Of a stretch of 64,000 nucleotides of DNA, positions 8,320 through 16,966 are shown one piece after another (the stretch's first letter is position 1; the number at the start of each line of letters is the position of its first letter). This DNA is from CAZSHG01 sp964606695 [NCBI: uncultured bacterium] (GTDB lineage Bacteria; UBP14; UBA6098): contig CAZSHG010000007.1 of assembly GCA_964606695.1 (NCBI GenBank), positions 1 to 64,000 on the forward strand, read 5' to 3'. The notes beneath the pieces are model-generated. The model was not told where the DNA came from. It did not search any database and was given only the letters and a program-made list of their open reading frames with translations. The position numbers and the translations under genes are program-made.

Positions 8320-8406
8320 GCCGGAGTGGCGGAATAGGCAGACGCAAGGGACTTAAAATCCCTCGTCCCTCGGGACGTGCCGGTTCAAGTCCGGCCTCCG
8401 GCACCA
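8320..8406 (+). tRNA. tRNA-Leu (anticodon TAA)
   Basis: Acceptor GCCGGAG pairs with CTCCGGC; the anticodon loop CTTAAAA gives TAA; a long variable arm (TCCCTCGGGA region) marks it as a class II tRNA. Unlike the other tRNAs here, its CCA is encoded (8404-8406). A TTGCCC box near 8280 is a plausible but weak promoter element. Confidence 0.95.
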
Positions 8407-8438
8407 TTAAAAAGAGATTATTAAATAAGGGAGTGATT

Positions 8439-9359
8439 ATGAAACGCGATTTTCTAAGCATCGACGACCTCACTTCACAGGAAGTCAAAGATGTCCTGGC
8501 AGGCGCGAAGGTCTTAAAACATCTTAGCAAATGGGACGACGATCCACAACCGCTTGAAGGCAAAGCGGTGGCGACGATATTCCGTAAAAAAAGCCTGCGC
8601 ACAAGGTTGAGTTTTGAAATAGGAATATACCAGCTCGGTGGTCATCCGGTTTATATAACCGACGCCGAAATAGGTATAGGCAAGCGCGAGAGTGTCCATG
8701 ATATCGCCAAAGTGATGTCGCGATACGTCGATATGATAGTAATTCGAACTTTCGAACAATCCGAGGTCGAGGAAATCGCCGAACACGCAAGCGTCCCCGT
8801 GATTAACGCCCTCACAAACCTGACTCATCCCTGCCAGATTATGGGCGACGCGCTGACAATCATGGAAAACAAAGGTTACATCGATGAAATCAGCATCGCT
8901 TACGTAGGGGACGGCAATAATATCGCCAATAGCTGGCTTAATCTCGCCAGGAAAGTAACAATCGATCTGAGAATAGGCACTGCAAGCGATTGCCAGCCGG
9001 ACACCGAAATATTAAACAACGCGATTGCCGCGGACGTTAGCAAAATTACCCTGACCGACGATCCAATAGAAGCGGTAACCGACGCGGACGTAATTTATAC
9101 AGACGTTTGGGCAAGCATGGGCGAAAAGGATAAAGCTGACGAAAAAGCCGAAAAACTCAAAGCTTTTCAGGTCAACGATAGACTTCTATCGCACGCTAAA
9201 TCGGACGTTATCGTCGAACATTGCCTTCCCGCAGAACGGGGCAAAGAAATCACGGACGATGTAATGGACGGCCCTCACAGCGTCGTGTTCGACGAAGCTG
9301 AAAACAGATTGCATATCCAGAAAGCGATAATGCTATTTCTCACCAAAGGGCTCCTGTAG
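8439..9359 (+). CDS. argF: Ornithine carbamoyltransferase
   Basis: 306 residues from ATG 8439; upstream frame codons run through tRNA-Leu and are not coding. It joins carbamoyl phosphate to ornithine giving citrulline, or runs backward in arginine catabolism. Visible motifs are the carbamoyl-phosphate site KSLRTR (residues 51-56), LTHPCQ, the ornithine-side DGNNIANSW and YTDVWASMGE, and EHCLPA near the C terminus. The first motif reads SLRTR where most OTCases have STRTR; SLRTR-type motifs occur in acetyl- or succinyl-ornithine carbamoyltransferases of some FCB and Xanthomonas bacteria, so a modified ornithine substrate is possible. The rest reads as OTCase. A carbamate kinase is encoded at 26031. 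A strong terminator follows. Confidence 0.88.
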   Translation: MKRDFLSIDDLTSQEVKDVLAGAKVLKHLSKWDDDPQPLEGKAVATIFRKKSLRTRLSFEIGIYQLGGHPVYITDAEIGIGKRESVHDIAKVMSRYVDMIVIRTFEQSEVEEIAEHASVPVINALTNLTHPCQIMGDALTIMENKGYIDEISIAYVGDGNNIANSWLNLARKVTIDLRIGTASDCQPDTEILNNAIAADVSKITLTDDPIEAVTDADVIYTDVWASMGEKDKADEKAEKLKAFQVNDRLLSHAKSDVIVEHCLPAERGKEITDDVMDGPHSVVFDEAENRLHIQKAIMLFLTKGLL

Positions 9360-9368
9360 AAAAAGCAA

Positions 9369-9400
9369 CCCGCCTTCCATTGCGGAAGGCGGGCTTTTTT
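9369..9400 (+). terminator. Rho-independent terminator after argF
   Basis: Perfect 10-bp stem CCCGCCTTCC/GGAAGGCGGG with a 5-nt loop, followed by CTTTTTT. It separates argF from the convergent cooS operon. Confidence 0.9.
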
Positions 9401-9420
9401 AGGATTAGTTTGAGGAGCAA

Positions 9421-11322
9421 CTAAATCCCGAGTTTCTCTCTCTTAGATTCTATGTGCGCGAGGATATTATCCGCGGCTTTGCCTGCGTCCGTTTCGATGT
9501 CCAGTTTACCACCGGTTATACCTTCGATGTCCTCGGTTAGCAGTTTTACGAGATTCGGACCGCCCGTAACCGGCGGAACGGGATTGACATAAGTATATAA
9601 TCCAAACGCCAGCGCGAAAATGGCATCGACGGTAGCTTTCTGTTCCATATACTCGGGGGCGGCGGCGGCCACGGGAAGATCCGGAATCGGGACTCCGCCC
9701 AGCGCAGAAGAGACCGCGAAAATCAAATCTGCTACTCGACCGGTGTCGGTGCATGTGCCGTAACTCAATACCGGCGGTGTTCCAAGTGCTTCGCAAACGG
9801 ATTTCAAACCCGGTCCGGCGAGGTCTTTAGCCTTAGGATGGCATAACCCCGCGACCTGAACCGCCGCGTTGCCGCATCCCATCGATAGGACGAGTATGTC
9901 GCGTTTGATAAGTGCAGTTACCACATCGACGGTGTGAATATCCTGGCCGGTGTCTCGAAGCGTCGTGCATGACACCATGCCAACGATACCGCGTATTTTA
10001 CCGCCCTTGACCGCATCCAGCAAAGGATCGAGAGACCCACCGAGTGCGTCAACGATACTCTCGGTCGAGAAACCCACTATCGCTTCTCCCATCGGGAAGC
10101 CGGTTATCGGTTCTATCTTCCCGTGTCTTTTCGGGAAATTATCGATTGCCATTTGCAGTAATTTTTCGGCCTGTTCGCGAGCTTCTTCGGGGATATAGTC
10201 CAATCTGTCTTCGATTCCCTCGAAAGCTACTACATCGCTCACCGGCATTAGTTTGAAATTATACTTTTCCGCATAAATCGGGTCGATTGGCATCGAGCAG
10301 TTCATGTCCGCGACGAACAAATCGACACAGCCGCTGGCCAGAATGGCCTCCTGCATAATCCAGTTGCCCGTGTAGCCGAAGAAAACGTCGTCCATCTCCC
10401 ATCGCTGGATCATCTCCTGGCCGGTCTCGATATTGGCGATAATTCGCAATCCCTTCGCTCCGGCGGATTTGGCTTTGTCCTGCCATTCCTTCTTGCGAGC
10501 TTCCTGAACCAGAGCGAAACCCAGGAAAGGTTCGTGGCCGTTAGGCAGAATATTGATATAATCCGGATCGAGGACGCCCAGGTCGGTGCGCATCTCGTGC
10601 GGGCGTGGGATTCCGAAAAGTATATCCTGGCAGAACTCGTTTATTATCTGGCTCTGATAGGCCATGGCGATACCGAGACGCATAGCCTTCATCGCAAGGC
10701 TGGCGTAGTAGCCATCGACATTGGTGAGACAGGAACTGGTCGCTAACATCATCTCGCCGTGGACGCCACCGGGAAAGATACCAAGCTCGCGCCACTTCTC
10801 CTTGCGGTCGGGCGGGGCGAGTTTCTCGACTATTTCGCTCTCTATCTGATGGCTAAGATTGAAATCCTCCGTGACGAAATCGCACAGTTTCAACGCAACG
10901 TCTGCGTGATCTCCGGAGGAATCGAGCCCGAGCCTTTCCGAAAACGTCCGGAGTTTATCGACCTCGACAATTTCATACGGTGTTTTGCCCTTTGCCGTCG
11001 CACGGAGTGTTTTGATCGTCTGTTCGGTGTGATATTGATATGTGGATGCGCCCATCACATTGCGCAGTAGCATCATTCGCATGGCCATGCCGTCGGCGGT
11101 GATTCCGCAAACGCCCCGTTTGTCTTTGGACGCGTCCGAGCGACAGGGACCGTTAGAACATAGGTCGCATCGTGTGCCAGCCATGCAGAAGGGGCACCGC
11201 TTGTCCGGGGCGCCGAAACCCTGAGCCTCGAACCTGTCCCAGATATTGGTCATGCCGTCGCGCTGAATGCGTTCGTAGGCTTTTAACACGCTTTCGTGTT
11301 GTGAAATCCTTTCCTTTTCCAT
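9421..11322 (-). CDS. cooS: Ni-Fe carbon monoxide dehydrogenase catalytic subunit CooS
   Basis: 633 residues, the usual size. The N terminus carries the D- and B-cluster cysteines (C43, C46, C52, C55, C60 in CPFCMAGTRCDLCSNGPC, and C72). Downstream are SCLTNVDG, MNCSMPID, the C-cluster region MVSCTTLRDTGQDIH, SMGCGNAAVQ and SYGTCTDTGRVADL. CooS is a cytoplasmic homodimer that interconverts CO and CO2 with ferredoxin. The start ATG has AGGGAGGA just upstream. It is the last gene of the Rrf2-cupin-ferredoxin-cooS operon. No acetyl-CoA synthase or corrinoid protein genes are visible, so acetogenic use cannot be claimed from this window. Confidence 0.95.
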   Translation of the reverse strand: MEKERISQHESVLKAYERIQRDGMTNIWDRFEAQGFGAPDKRCPFCMAGTRCDLCSNGPCRSDASKDKRGVCGITADGMAMRMMLLRNVMGASTYQYHTEQTIKTLRATAKGKTPYEIVEVDKLRTFSERLGLDSSGDHADVALKLCDFVTEDFNLSHQIESEIVEKLAPPDRKEKWRELGIFPGGVHGEMMLATSSCLTNVDGYYASLAMKAMRLGIAMAYQSQIINEFCQDILFGIPRPHEMRTDLGVLDPDYINILPNGHEPFLGFALVQEARKKEWQDKAKSAGAKGLRIIANIETGQEMIQRWEMDDVFFGYTGNWIMQEAILASGCVDLFVADMNCSMPIDPIYAEKYNFKLMPVSDVVAFEGIEDRLDYIPEEAREQAEKLLQMAIDNFPKRHGKIEPITGFPMGEAIVGFSTESIVDALGGSLDPLLDAVKGGKIRGIVGMVSCTTLRDTGQDIHTVDVVTALIKRDILVLSMGCGNAAVQVAGLCHPKAKDLAGPGLKSVCEALGTPPVLSYGTCTDTGRVADLIFAVSSALGGVPIPDLPVAAAAPEYMEQKATVDAIFALAFGLYTYVNPVPPVTGGPNLVKLLTEDIEGITGGKLDIETDAGKAADNILAHIESKREKLGI

Positions 11323-12055
11323 GTTCCTCCCTAATTGAGTTTGTTTTTCGATAGAAATCCCCGCGGATACCGATTACAACCTCTCTGACGGGGATTTCGA
11401 TGTCCAATTCGGAAACCGCATATCTCGCAATTTGCGTCATCCCGCCGCAACAGGGCACCTCCATACGCACAACTGTAAGGCTTTTCGGCTGAGCCGTCTT
11501 TAACATCTCTGCAATCTTATCGCCGTAAAACTGTGCGTCATCCAGCTTCGGCCATCCGATTATCACCGGGGCCTTTTCCAGAAATTTCCGGTGGAAATCG
11601 GCATAGGCGAACGGGACGCAATCCGCGACGAGGAGAATGTCGGTATTATGTAACCACGGAGCATTCGGCGGCACAAGCTTGATTTGCACCGGCCAGTTGC
11701 GCAGTCTCGAACTTATCGATTCCGGTTCGCTTATAGAACTGGTTTCTCCGGGAGTGTCGTGGTGTAAATCCATTAATCTCGAACCGGGGCAGGCGCAGGT
11801 TTCAGCGACCTGCCCTTTCTTTTCTACGCTTTTCTTAACCACTGTTTCGTCGTAAGCTTCGGCCTCGCGTTCGATTATGGTAATCGCGCCTTGCGGGCAT
11901 TCACCGATACAATCGCCAAGGCCGTCGCAATAAATATCGCTGACCAGCTTCGCTTTGCCATCGACCATCCGGATCGCTCCCTCGTGGCAAACGTCGGCGC
12001 AGATACCGCAACCGTCGCAGAGTTCCTCGTCAATTTCGATTATATTCCTTTTCAT
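11153..12055 (-). CDS. Ferredoxin-domain protein upstream of cooS, with a run-on C terminus
   Basis: A 300-residue frame. Residues 1-60 hold two [4Fe-4S] motifs (CDGCGICADVCHEGAI and CDGLGDCIGECPQGAI). Residues 95-240 contain a conserved region (VPPNAPWLHNTDILLVADC, EVPCCGGMTQIARYA) seen in a family of ferredoxin-like proteins that normally ends near residue 240 with VVIGIRGDF. Here the frame continues about 55 low-complexity basic residues and runs 170 bp into cooS out of frame. Inserting one base in the A5 run near 11350 would instead give a stop at 11331-11333, just before the cooS ribosome-binding site. So either a sequencing or true indel, or a genuine long overlap. It probably serves electron transfer with CooS. 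Confidence 0.75.
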   Translation of the reverse strand: MKRNIIEIDEELCDGCGICADVCHEGAIRMVDGKAKLVSDIYCDGLGDCIGECPQGAITIIEREAEAYDETVVKKSVEKKGQVAETCACPGSRLMDLHHDTPGETSSISEPESISSRLRNWPVQIKLVPPNAPWLHNTDILLVADCVPFAYADFHRKFLEKAPVIIGWPKLDDAQFYGDKIAEMLKTAQPKSLTVVRMEVPCCGGMTQIARYAVSELDIEIPVREVVIGIRGDFYRKTNSIREEHGKGKDFTTRKRVKSLRTHSARRHDQYLGQVRGSGFRRPGQAVPLLHGWHTMRPMF

Positions 12056-12069
12056 CTTTACCTTTTCAG

Positions 12070-12411
12070 TTAGAGTATCTGAGATTTCTCGGTAGGTCTC
12101 GGAGTCTTGATAACGAGGAAACGCAGGATATCTTCGCTCTCGTTCAACACCCGGTGTGGGATTTTAGCAGGGCTATCGACAAGAGTATTTTCCCCGACAA
12201 CGATCCTCTCCACGCCGATTTCAACCGTTGCATTGCCCTCCAGAATAAAGAAAACGGCATCCACAGGAGTAATATGTTTCCGCAAACCTTTACCCGGCGC
12301 GATCTCAACATGGATGACCTGGACGTGTTTGCTGTCGTGTAATCCTCTAACGGTAGCTTCGTGTGGAGTTTGCTTTTCGTTTACCTCATTGACCTTTACG
12401 TATTTGATCAA
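12070..12411 (-). CDS. Small cupin-domain protein
   Basis: 113 residues forming one cupin barrel: VEIAPGKGLRKHITPVDAVFFILEG followed by the second motif around IPHRVLNES. Metal-binding candidates are His in KHITP and His in IPHR, fewer than in a classical metal cupin. It lies between the ferredoxin gene and the Rrf2 gene, 2 bp after the latter's stop, so it belongs to the cooS operon. Comparable small cupins accompany Rrf2 regulators in other anaerobes, but I know of no proven activity. Confidence 0.82.
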   Translation of the reverse strand: MIKYVKVNEVNEKQTPHEATVRGLHDSKHVQVIHVEIAPGKGLRKHITPVDAVFFILEGNATVEIGVERIVVGENTLVDSPAKIPHRVLNESEDILRFLVIKTPRPTEKSQIL

Positions 12412-12413
12412 TT

Positions 12414-12830
12414 TTACGTCTTCTTTCTGTCCAGAAAATCCTGAACTGTAGTAGTGTTGAAGTAAGTTCTCAATTTGTTGAATAATTCGTCACGGATATC
12501 GTCGAATATGCAAACATCCCTTCTGCAACTGATTCGGCCGAGGAAACAATTTGAATCCTTCAGTGGCCCTTCGATCGATTGAAAAATATCCATATAAGGT
12601 ATTTCGGAAGGTGATTTGGCGAGTTTAGCGCCACCTTTGGGCCCGCTCATGGATTCCACGAGACCCGTTTGTGATAACCTGCCGATTACCTTCGCAAGAT
12701 GATGTCGGGAACCGCCAATTTCTCTGGCTATCTCTTCGGTGGATATGTATCTGTCCCTATTCTCAGCAAGATAGATAACCGCATGTAACCCTAATGATGC
12801 CGCTTCGGAAAGTGATACAAGGTTTTTCAT
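12414..12830 (-). CDS. Rrf2-family transcriptional regulator
   Basis: 138 residues. The N-terminal winged helix reads SLSEAASLGLHAVIYLAEN and ISTEEIAREIGGSRHHLAKV; the wing is LVESMSGPKGGAKLAKSP. Near residue 95-110 are three cysteines in NCFLGRISCRRDVC, the place where IscR, NsrR and RsrR hold an Fe-S cluster. It is therefore likely a redox-, NO- or iron-sulfur-responsive repressor. As first gene of the operon that ends with cooS it probably controls CO dehydrogenase and itself. A tandem direct repeat overlaps its promoter. Confidence 0.9.
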   Translation of the reverse strand: MKNLVSLSEAASLGLHAVIYLAENRDRYISTEEIAREIGGSRHHLAKVIGRLSQTGLVESMSGPKGGAKLAKSPSEIPYMDIFQSIEGPLKDSNCFLGRISCRRDVCIFDDIRDELFNKLRTYFNTTTVQDFLDRKKT

Positions 12831-12870
12831 AATTACTTCTTCCTTAAAATAACGTTTTCAATTATGTATT

Positions 12871-12898
12871 AAGATACAAAGATACACAAATAAGTCAA
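12871..12898 (-). promoter_or_regulatory. Promoter and probable operator of the Rrf2-cooS operon
   Basis: On the minus strand TTGACT (12893-12898), 16-base spacer, TATCTT (12871-12876). The spacer and -10 are made of a perfect tandem direct repeat of AAGATACA on the plus strand (12871-12878 and 12879-12886). Such a repeat placed on the -10 box is a likely binding site for the regulator encoded 41 bp downstream. Confidence 0.6.
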
Positions 12899-13272
12899 GG
12901 AGAAAAAAATAATGTGATGTCATGCCAAAAAACAAATCCCTAAAAATTAATATTTCATAACGCAAAAAGTGAACCAATTAATACGCAAATTTTTACTTCG
13001 GATTTTCGCCACTATTCACAAGTTGCCATAAAGTAAATGCAAAAAAAATTAACCAAACATTGATAATACCAATCCTCTTTCCGGGGTATCAGGTATTGCC
13101 TGGTAAAGATATCCTGTTGTTGTGTTGGAAATATAAGCTATATAGGATTTGACGGAATAGCGTAATTTAAGGACGTGGCGCATAGAAGGCGAAATAGAAG
13201 CGCTATATATGCATCCCAATCGATAAGTTTGAAAGCAAAGAATTAATAATTACAACTAATGTGAGGGAAAAA
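12899..13272. other. AT-rich gene-free interval
   Basis: About 370 bp between the Rrf2 promoter and the end of the response regulator gene. AT-rich, no open frame with coding character. A GTGGCGCATAG stretch near 13175 faintly resembles one arm of the dispersed hairpin repeats but has no matching arm. Nothing else can be supported. Confidence 0.5.
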
Positions 13273-13950
13273 TCAACGTTTGCGATTTTCCCTGGCAACG
13301 ACTTCGAGAGAGGTAATTCCCTCTTTAACGGCGTATTTGACAAGCTCCGCGATACTGAAAAGGCCGAGTTTGTGCATGATGTTGTGCCTATGCGTATCCA
13401 CGGTCTTGATACTTACGTCCAATTTCCCGGCGATTTCCTTCGTGCTGTAACCCTCCGAAATCAACTGCATGACTTCGCGTTCCCTGTCGGTTAAAGCCTC
13501 AAAAGCCGTCTGGCCTGCCGGGACGTCATTTACAATATATTCGTTAACCAGTTTGCTGGCGACGACCGGGCTTAAATATACGTCCCCGTTCATCACCGAA
13601 TCTATGGACTCCTTTAGCTCGTCGAAGGAACAACCCTTGACCAGATACCCCGAAGCGCCGCATTTGAGGAGTTCCGTCACAGATTGCGTATCGGAATACA
13701 TCGAAAGACCGATTATATTTATCCTGTCGTTTTCTTTCTTAATTTCCCGGGTAGCTTCGACACCGTTCTTTTCAGGCATAGCGATATCCATAAATATCAC
13801 GTCCGGCGATAATTGTTTAGCCATATCTATAGCCTGAACGCCGTTATCCGCCTCGCCGACTACCTCGACCCACTCCAACGGCTGAAGCAATGAAATCAAG
13901 CCCTCGCGTAAAAGTTGATGATCATCTACGATCATTACCCGTATCGCCAT
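13273..13950 (-). CDS. NarL/LuxR-family response regulator (orphan)
   Basis: 225 residues from ATG at 13950, preceded by AGGGG at good spacing; a TTG two codons earlier lies too close to that site. Receiver domain: MIVDDHQLLREGL, phosphoacceptor Asp in DVIFMDIAMPEKNG, Lys in GYLVKG. C-terminal LuxR helix-turn-helix: LTDREREVMQLISEGYSTKE and LDVSIKTVDTHRHNIMHKLG. It is a DNA-binding two-component output. No histidine kinase gene lies next to it; the only kinase in the window (54240) is paired with an NtrC-type regulator, so the partner and targets are unknown. Confidence 0.93.
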   Translation of the reverse strand: MAIRVMIVDDHQLLREGLISLLQPLEWVEVVGEADNGVQAIDMAKQLSPDVIFMDIAMPEKNGVEATREIKKENDRINIIGLSMYSDTQSVTELLKCGASGYLVKGCSFDELKESIDSVMNGDVYLSPVVASKLVNEYIVNDVPAGQTAFEALTDREREVMQLISEGYSTKEIAGKLDVSIKTVDTHRHNIMHKLGLFSIAELVKYAVKEGITSLEVVARENRKR

Positions 13951-14334
13951 AACCAACCCCTATCTGTTTTCTCTTTCCAAATTTGAAGTTTATGAAATTA
14001 CTCGAAAATGCTATCCTCGAATTAAATCGTCTAACGCTGGAACCTATTAGCGTCAAATCGATTACTTCTATATAATATAAAAAAATCCCCAAAATCAACA
14101 TTTGTTTTATTAAACTGAATAATACTTGAATTGAAGAGATATTTATTCGAGTATCTTTTTCCAGAAAGATTATTCGACGCTTTTGATACTCTATATATCG
14201 ACCGTTTAAGCGGTTTATTCTTATCTTGTTTTCCGTCGATGATAAACTATTGATTTTTCGACGAAATCGTGTATTATGATGACTGTCCCGAATGGGGCGT
14301 TTTGTATTTTAACAATCGCGAGGATGGCGATATT
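13951..14334. other. Gene-free interval with glnS promoter
   Basis: Divergent interval of 384 bp, strongly AT-rich around 14075-14140. The only supported element is the promoter at 14250-14277. No repeat or RNA gene is apparent. Confidence 0.5.
14250..14277 (+). promoter_or_regulatory. sigma-70-type promoter for glnS
   Basis: TTGATT (14250-14255), 16-base spacer, TATTAT (14272-14277), 58 bp before the glnS start. Confidence 0.5.
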
Positions 14335-16053
14335 ATGAGTTACGACGACAATCTGCCTGAGATCGACGGCGTTATCGGGCGCAAGCCGGAGAATCTGGAT
14401 TTTATCCGCAAGATAATCGAGGAGGACAACGAGTCCGGCAAACACGACGGGCGCGTGAATACCCGTTTCCCGCCGGAACCGAACGGCTATCTGCATATCG
14501 GGCACGCCAAGTCGATATGCCTCAACTACGGGATCGCGGTGGAATACAACGGCAAGTTCAATCTCCGTTTCGACGACACCAACCCGGCCAAAGAAGATCA
14601 GGAGTTCGTAGATTCGATAATCGAAGACGCCCGTTGGCTGGGCGCCGATTGGGAGGATCGCCTCTTTTTCGCCAGCGATTATTTCGACCGGATGTATGCG
14701 CTCGCCGAGGAATTGATTCTCAAGGATAAGGCCTTCGTGTGCGATTTGAACGCCGACGAGATGCGCGAATATAGGGGGACGTTGACCGAGCCGGGGAAGA
14801 ATAGCCCTTTCCGCGAACGGACTGTCGAGGAGAATCTCGATTTGTTCCGGAAAATGCGCGCGGGGCAATTCGCGGATGGCTCGCGGACTCTGCGGGCGAA
14901 GATCGATATGGCATCGCCGAATATGAACATGCGCGACCCGGTTATCTATCGTATAGTGCACGCCAGCCACCATCGCACAGGCGACGAGTGGTGTATTTAC
15001 CCCAGTTACGACTGGGCGCACGGCCTGGAGGATTCGATCGAGCGGATCACGCATTCGCTGTGCACGCTGGAGTTCGAGGATCATCGCCCCTTATACGACT
15101 GGTTTCTGGAACAATTGGAGGTCTATCGCCCCCGACAAATCGAGTTCGCGCCGTTGAATTTGAGTAATACGATCCTCAGCAAGCGCAAGCTGGGAGAGCT
15201 CCTGCGTGAGGGCTACCTCTCCGGCTGGGACGACCCGCGTATGCCTACGCTTTCGGGATTGCGCAGGCGCGGATATACGCCGGAAGCGATATGGAATTTC
15301 TGTCTGCATATAGGGGTTTCAAAGGCGGACAGTCTGGTGGATATCGCTCTGCTCGAACATTACATTCGCGACGATTTGAATTTACGCGCCAATCGGGTGA
15401 TGGCGGTTCTCGAGCCGCTGAAGGTGGTTATCGAGAATTACCCCGAGGGCAAGATCGAATGGCTCGACGCCGAGAACAACCCGGAGGACGAGTCCGCCGG
15501 AACGCGAAAAATACCATTCTCCCGGGAAATATATATCGAACGGCGGGATTTCATGGAGAATCCCCCTAAAAAATATTTCCGGTTCTTCCCCGGCAACGAG
15601 GTGCGGCTAAAACACGCATATTACATAACCTGCACGGACGTTATCAAGAACGACACGGGCGAAGTAGTCGAGTTAAGGTGCGAATATGATCCTAACTCGC
15701 GCGGAGGCTGGAACCCCGACGGACATCGGGTCAAGGGAACACTGCATTTCGTAAGCGCAGAACACGCCGTGCCGGCGGAAATCCGGCTTTACGATCATCT
15801 GTTCAAAACCGAAAACCCCTCGGACGTCCCGGAAGGCGATTCCTGGATGAATAATCTAAACCCGAATTCTATGCAAGTCCTCACCTGTTGTATGGTCGAA
15901 CCTTCGCTAACCGAGGCCAGGCCGGGGCACAAATTCCAGTTTATGCGCAAGGGCTATTTCTGCATGGATAAGGACTCGACGCCGGAGAAGCTGGTTTTCA
16001 ACCGCACCGTGTCTTTGCGGGACACATGGAAAAAAATACAGAAGCGAAAATGA
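14335..16053 (+). CDS. glnS: Glutaminyl-tRNA synthetase
   Basis: 572 residues; ATG at 14335 gives the family N terminus, while the 22 codons upstream are unrelated. Class I synthetase signatures: [19 protein letters not shown] (HIGH motif) and [11 protein letters not shown] (the KMSKS equivalent). Other GlnRS-type stretches are [23 protein letters not shown] and the C-terminal anticodon-binding barrels with [10 protein letters not shown]. The GlnRS rather than GluRS assignment rests on the ILSKRKL form and the C-terminal beta barrels. It charges tRNA-Gln directly, so the organism need not rely wholly on transamidation. It is a monocistronic unit followed by a dispersed repeat. Confidence 0.95.
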   Translation: MSYDDNLPEIDGVIGRKPENLDFIRKIIEEDNESGKHDGRVNTRFPPEPNGYLHIGHAKSICLNYGIAVEYNGKFNLRFDDTNPAKEDQEFVDSIIEDARWLGADWEDRLFFASDYFDRMYALAEELILKDKAFVCDLNADEMREYRGTLTEPGKNSPFRERTVEENLDLFRKMRAGQFADGSRTLRAKIDMASPNMNMRDPVIYRIVHASHHRTGDEWCIYPSYDWAHGLEDSIERITHSLCTLEFEDHRPLYDWFLEQLEVYRPRQIEFAPLNLSNTILSKRKLGELLREGYLSGWDDPRMPTLSGLRRRGYTPEAIWNFCLHIGVSKADSLVDIALLEHYIRDDLNLRANRVMAVLEPLKVVIENYPEGKIEWLDAENNPEDESAGTRKIPFSREIYIERRDFMENPPKKYFRFFPGNEVRLKHAYYITCTDVIKNDTGEVVELRCEYDPNSRGGWNPDGHRVKGTLHFVSAEHAVPAEIRLYDHLFKTENPSDVPEGDSWMNNLNPNSMQVLTCCMVEPSLTEARPGHKFQFMRKGYFCMDKDSTPEKLVFNRTVSLRDTWKKIQKRK

Positions 16054-16100
16054 CCCGAAATACGTAGTATCGTCCATCGGAAAAAACTATATATGAGGAA

Positions 16101-16282
16101 GGCGGCTGGCGCGATACATGCATCGGATGGTAGAGCAGTGGTTAGAGGAGGACCGTAGCATGTAGCGTGACAGCCGCCAGGTGCAGACCGCGTGGAGGTG
16201 GCGGAACCGTTGGCGCAGTTCTTGACGTTTAAAGAAATCTGAAAAATCGGATAAAGTAAATAGCAAGAACTGTGACAACGGT
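16101..16282. repeat. Dispersed two-hairpin repeat, copy B
   Basis: Two hairpins in tandem. Hairpin 1 (16101-16178) pairs GGCGGCTG with CAGCCGCC, continuing as GCGCGATACAT against ATGTAGCGTGA with mismatches. Hairpin 2 (16206-16282) pairs ACCGTTGGCGCAGTTCTTG with CAAGAACTGTGACAACGGT, only the GGCGC/GTGAC step being imperfect. An inverted copy with the same two modules lies at 48625-48780. The element sits between glnS and a tRNA gene, in non-coding DNA. Confidence 0.75.
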
Positions 16283-16344
16283 TTGGATAGTCCTGGCCCT
16301 CAAATGAAAACGCCGGCCAAATCGACCGGCGCTTTCGCGATTTT

Positions 16345-16417
16345 TACCCCATGGAGGATTCGAACCTCCGACCCACTGATTAAGAGTCAGTTGCTCTGCC
16401 AGCTGAGCTAATGGGGT
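16345..16417 (-). tRNA. tRNA-Lys (anticodon CTT)
   Basis: Acceptor ACCCCAT/ATGGGGT, anticodon loop CTCTTAA giving CTT, T loop TTCGAAT. CCA not encoded. Confidence 0.95.
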
Positions 16418-16484
16418 AAATGAAAAATTTGCTATCGACAGCGGAAAAGTAGCGAGCCGCTAACACCCGCAGTTGAGCAATTAT

Positions 16485-16571
16485 CGGAGAGGGAGGGATT
16501 CGAACCCTCGATACGCTTGCACGTATAACTGCTTAGCAGGCAGTTGCCTTCAGCCGCTCGGCCACCTCTCC
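16485..16571 (-). tRNA. tRNA-Ser (anticodon GCT)
   Basis: Acceptor GGAGAGG/CCTCTCC, anticodon loop CTGCTAA giving GCT, long variable arm (ATACGTGCAAGCGTAT), G discriminator. CCA not encoded. Confidence 0.95.
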
Positions 16572-16966
16572 ATGGAAAATTCAATCTTGGAATATTTTAG
16601 ATTATCCCAATGAAAGGGCACATATTCGTAGAAATTCTCTTTTTACGATATTGAGAATACTTCCGGGTGCTCGCCACTTCTACAAGAGTTTTCGGTTTTT
16701 ATGGATAATCAAGATTATCTCGATGACCGGCCACCTCTAAGGGAGATTTTCTCTTTTGTCATTCCCGACCTGATCGGGAATCCAGAAATTAAATTAGATG
16801 CTTACTAATAATAGAGGCGGCGTCCCGCCGACGATGTTTGAATTCCAAATGATCGAACGGGGACGCTCGGACTATTATTTATAATGATCGTAGGGGCGTA
16901 TTGTATACGCCCGTTTAATTTCCGCGTGTCAATAACTTCAAAGAACGATTTCGATACGAGAAATAT
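16572..16966. other. Gene-free interval with several short palindromes
   Basis: 395 bp without a gene. It holds three short inverted repeats: ATTCCCGA/TCGGGAAT (16761-16781), GGCGG/CCGCC near 16816-16830, and GGGCGTAT/ATACGCCC (16894-16912). The last lies just downstream of tadA on the minus strand and may act as its 3-prime hairpin, though the following bases are not T-rich. Confidence 0.5.

Noticed and set aside
14221-15084. 287-codon minus-strand frame
   Set aside because: It lies antisense to glnS, whose HIGH and KMSKS-type motifs are certain; it has low-complexity composition and no ribosome site.
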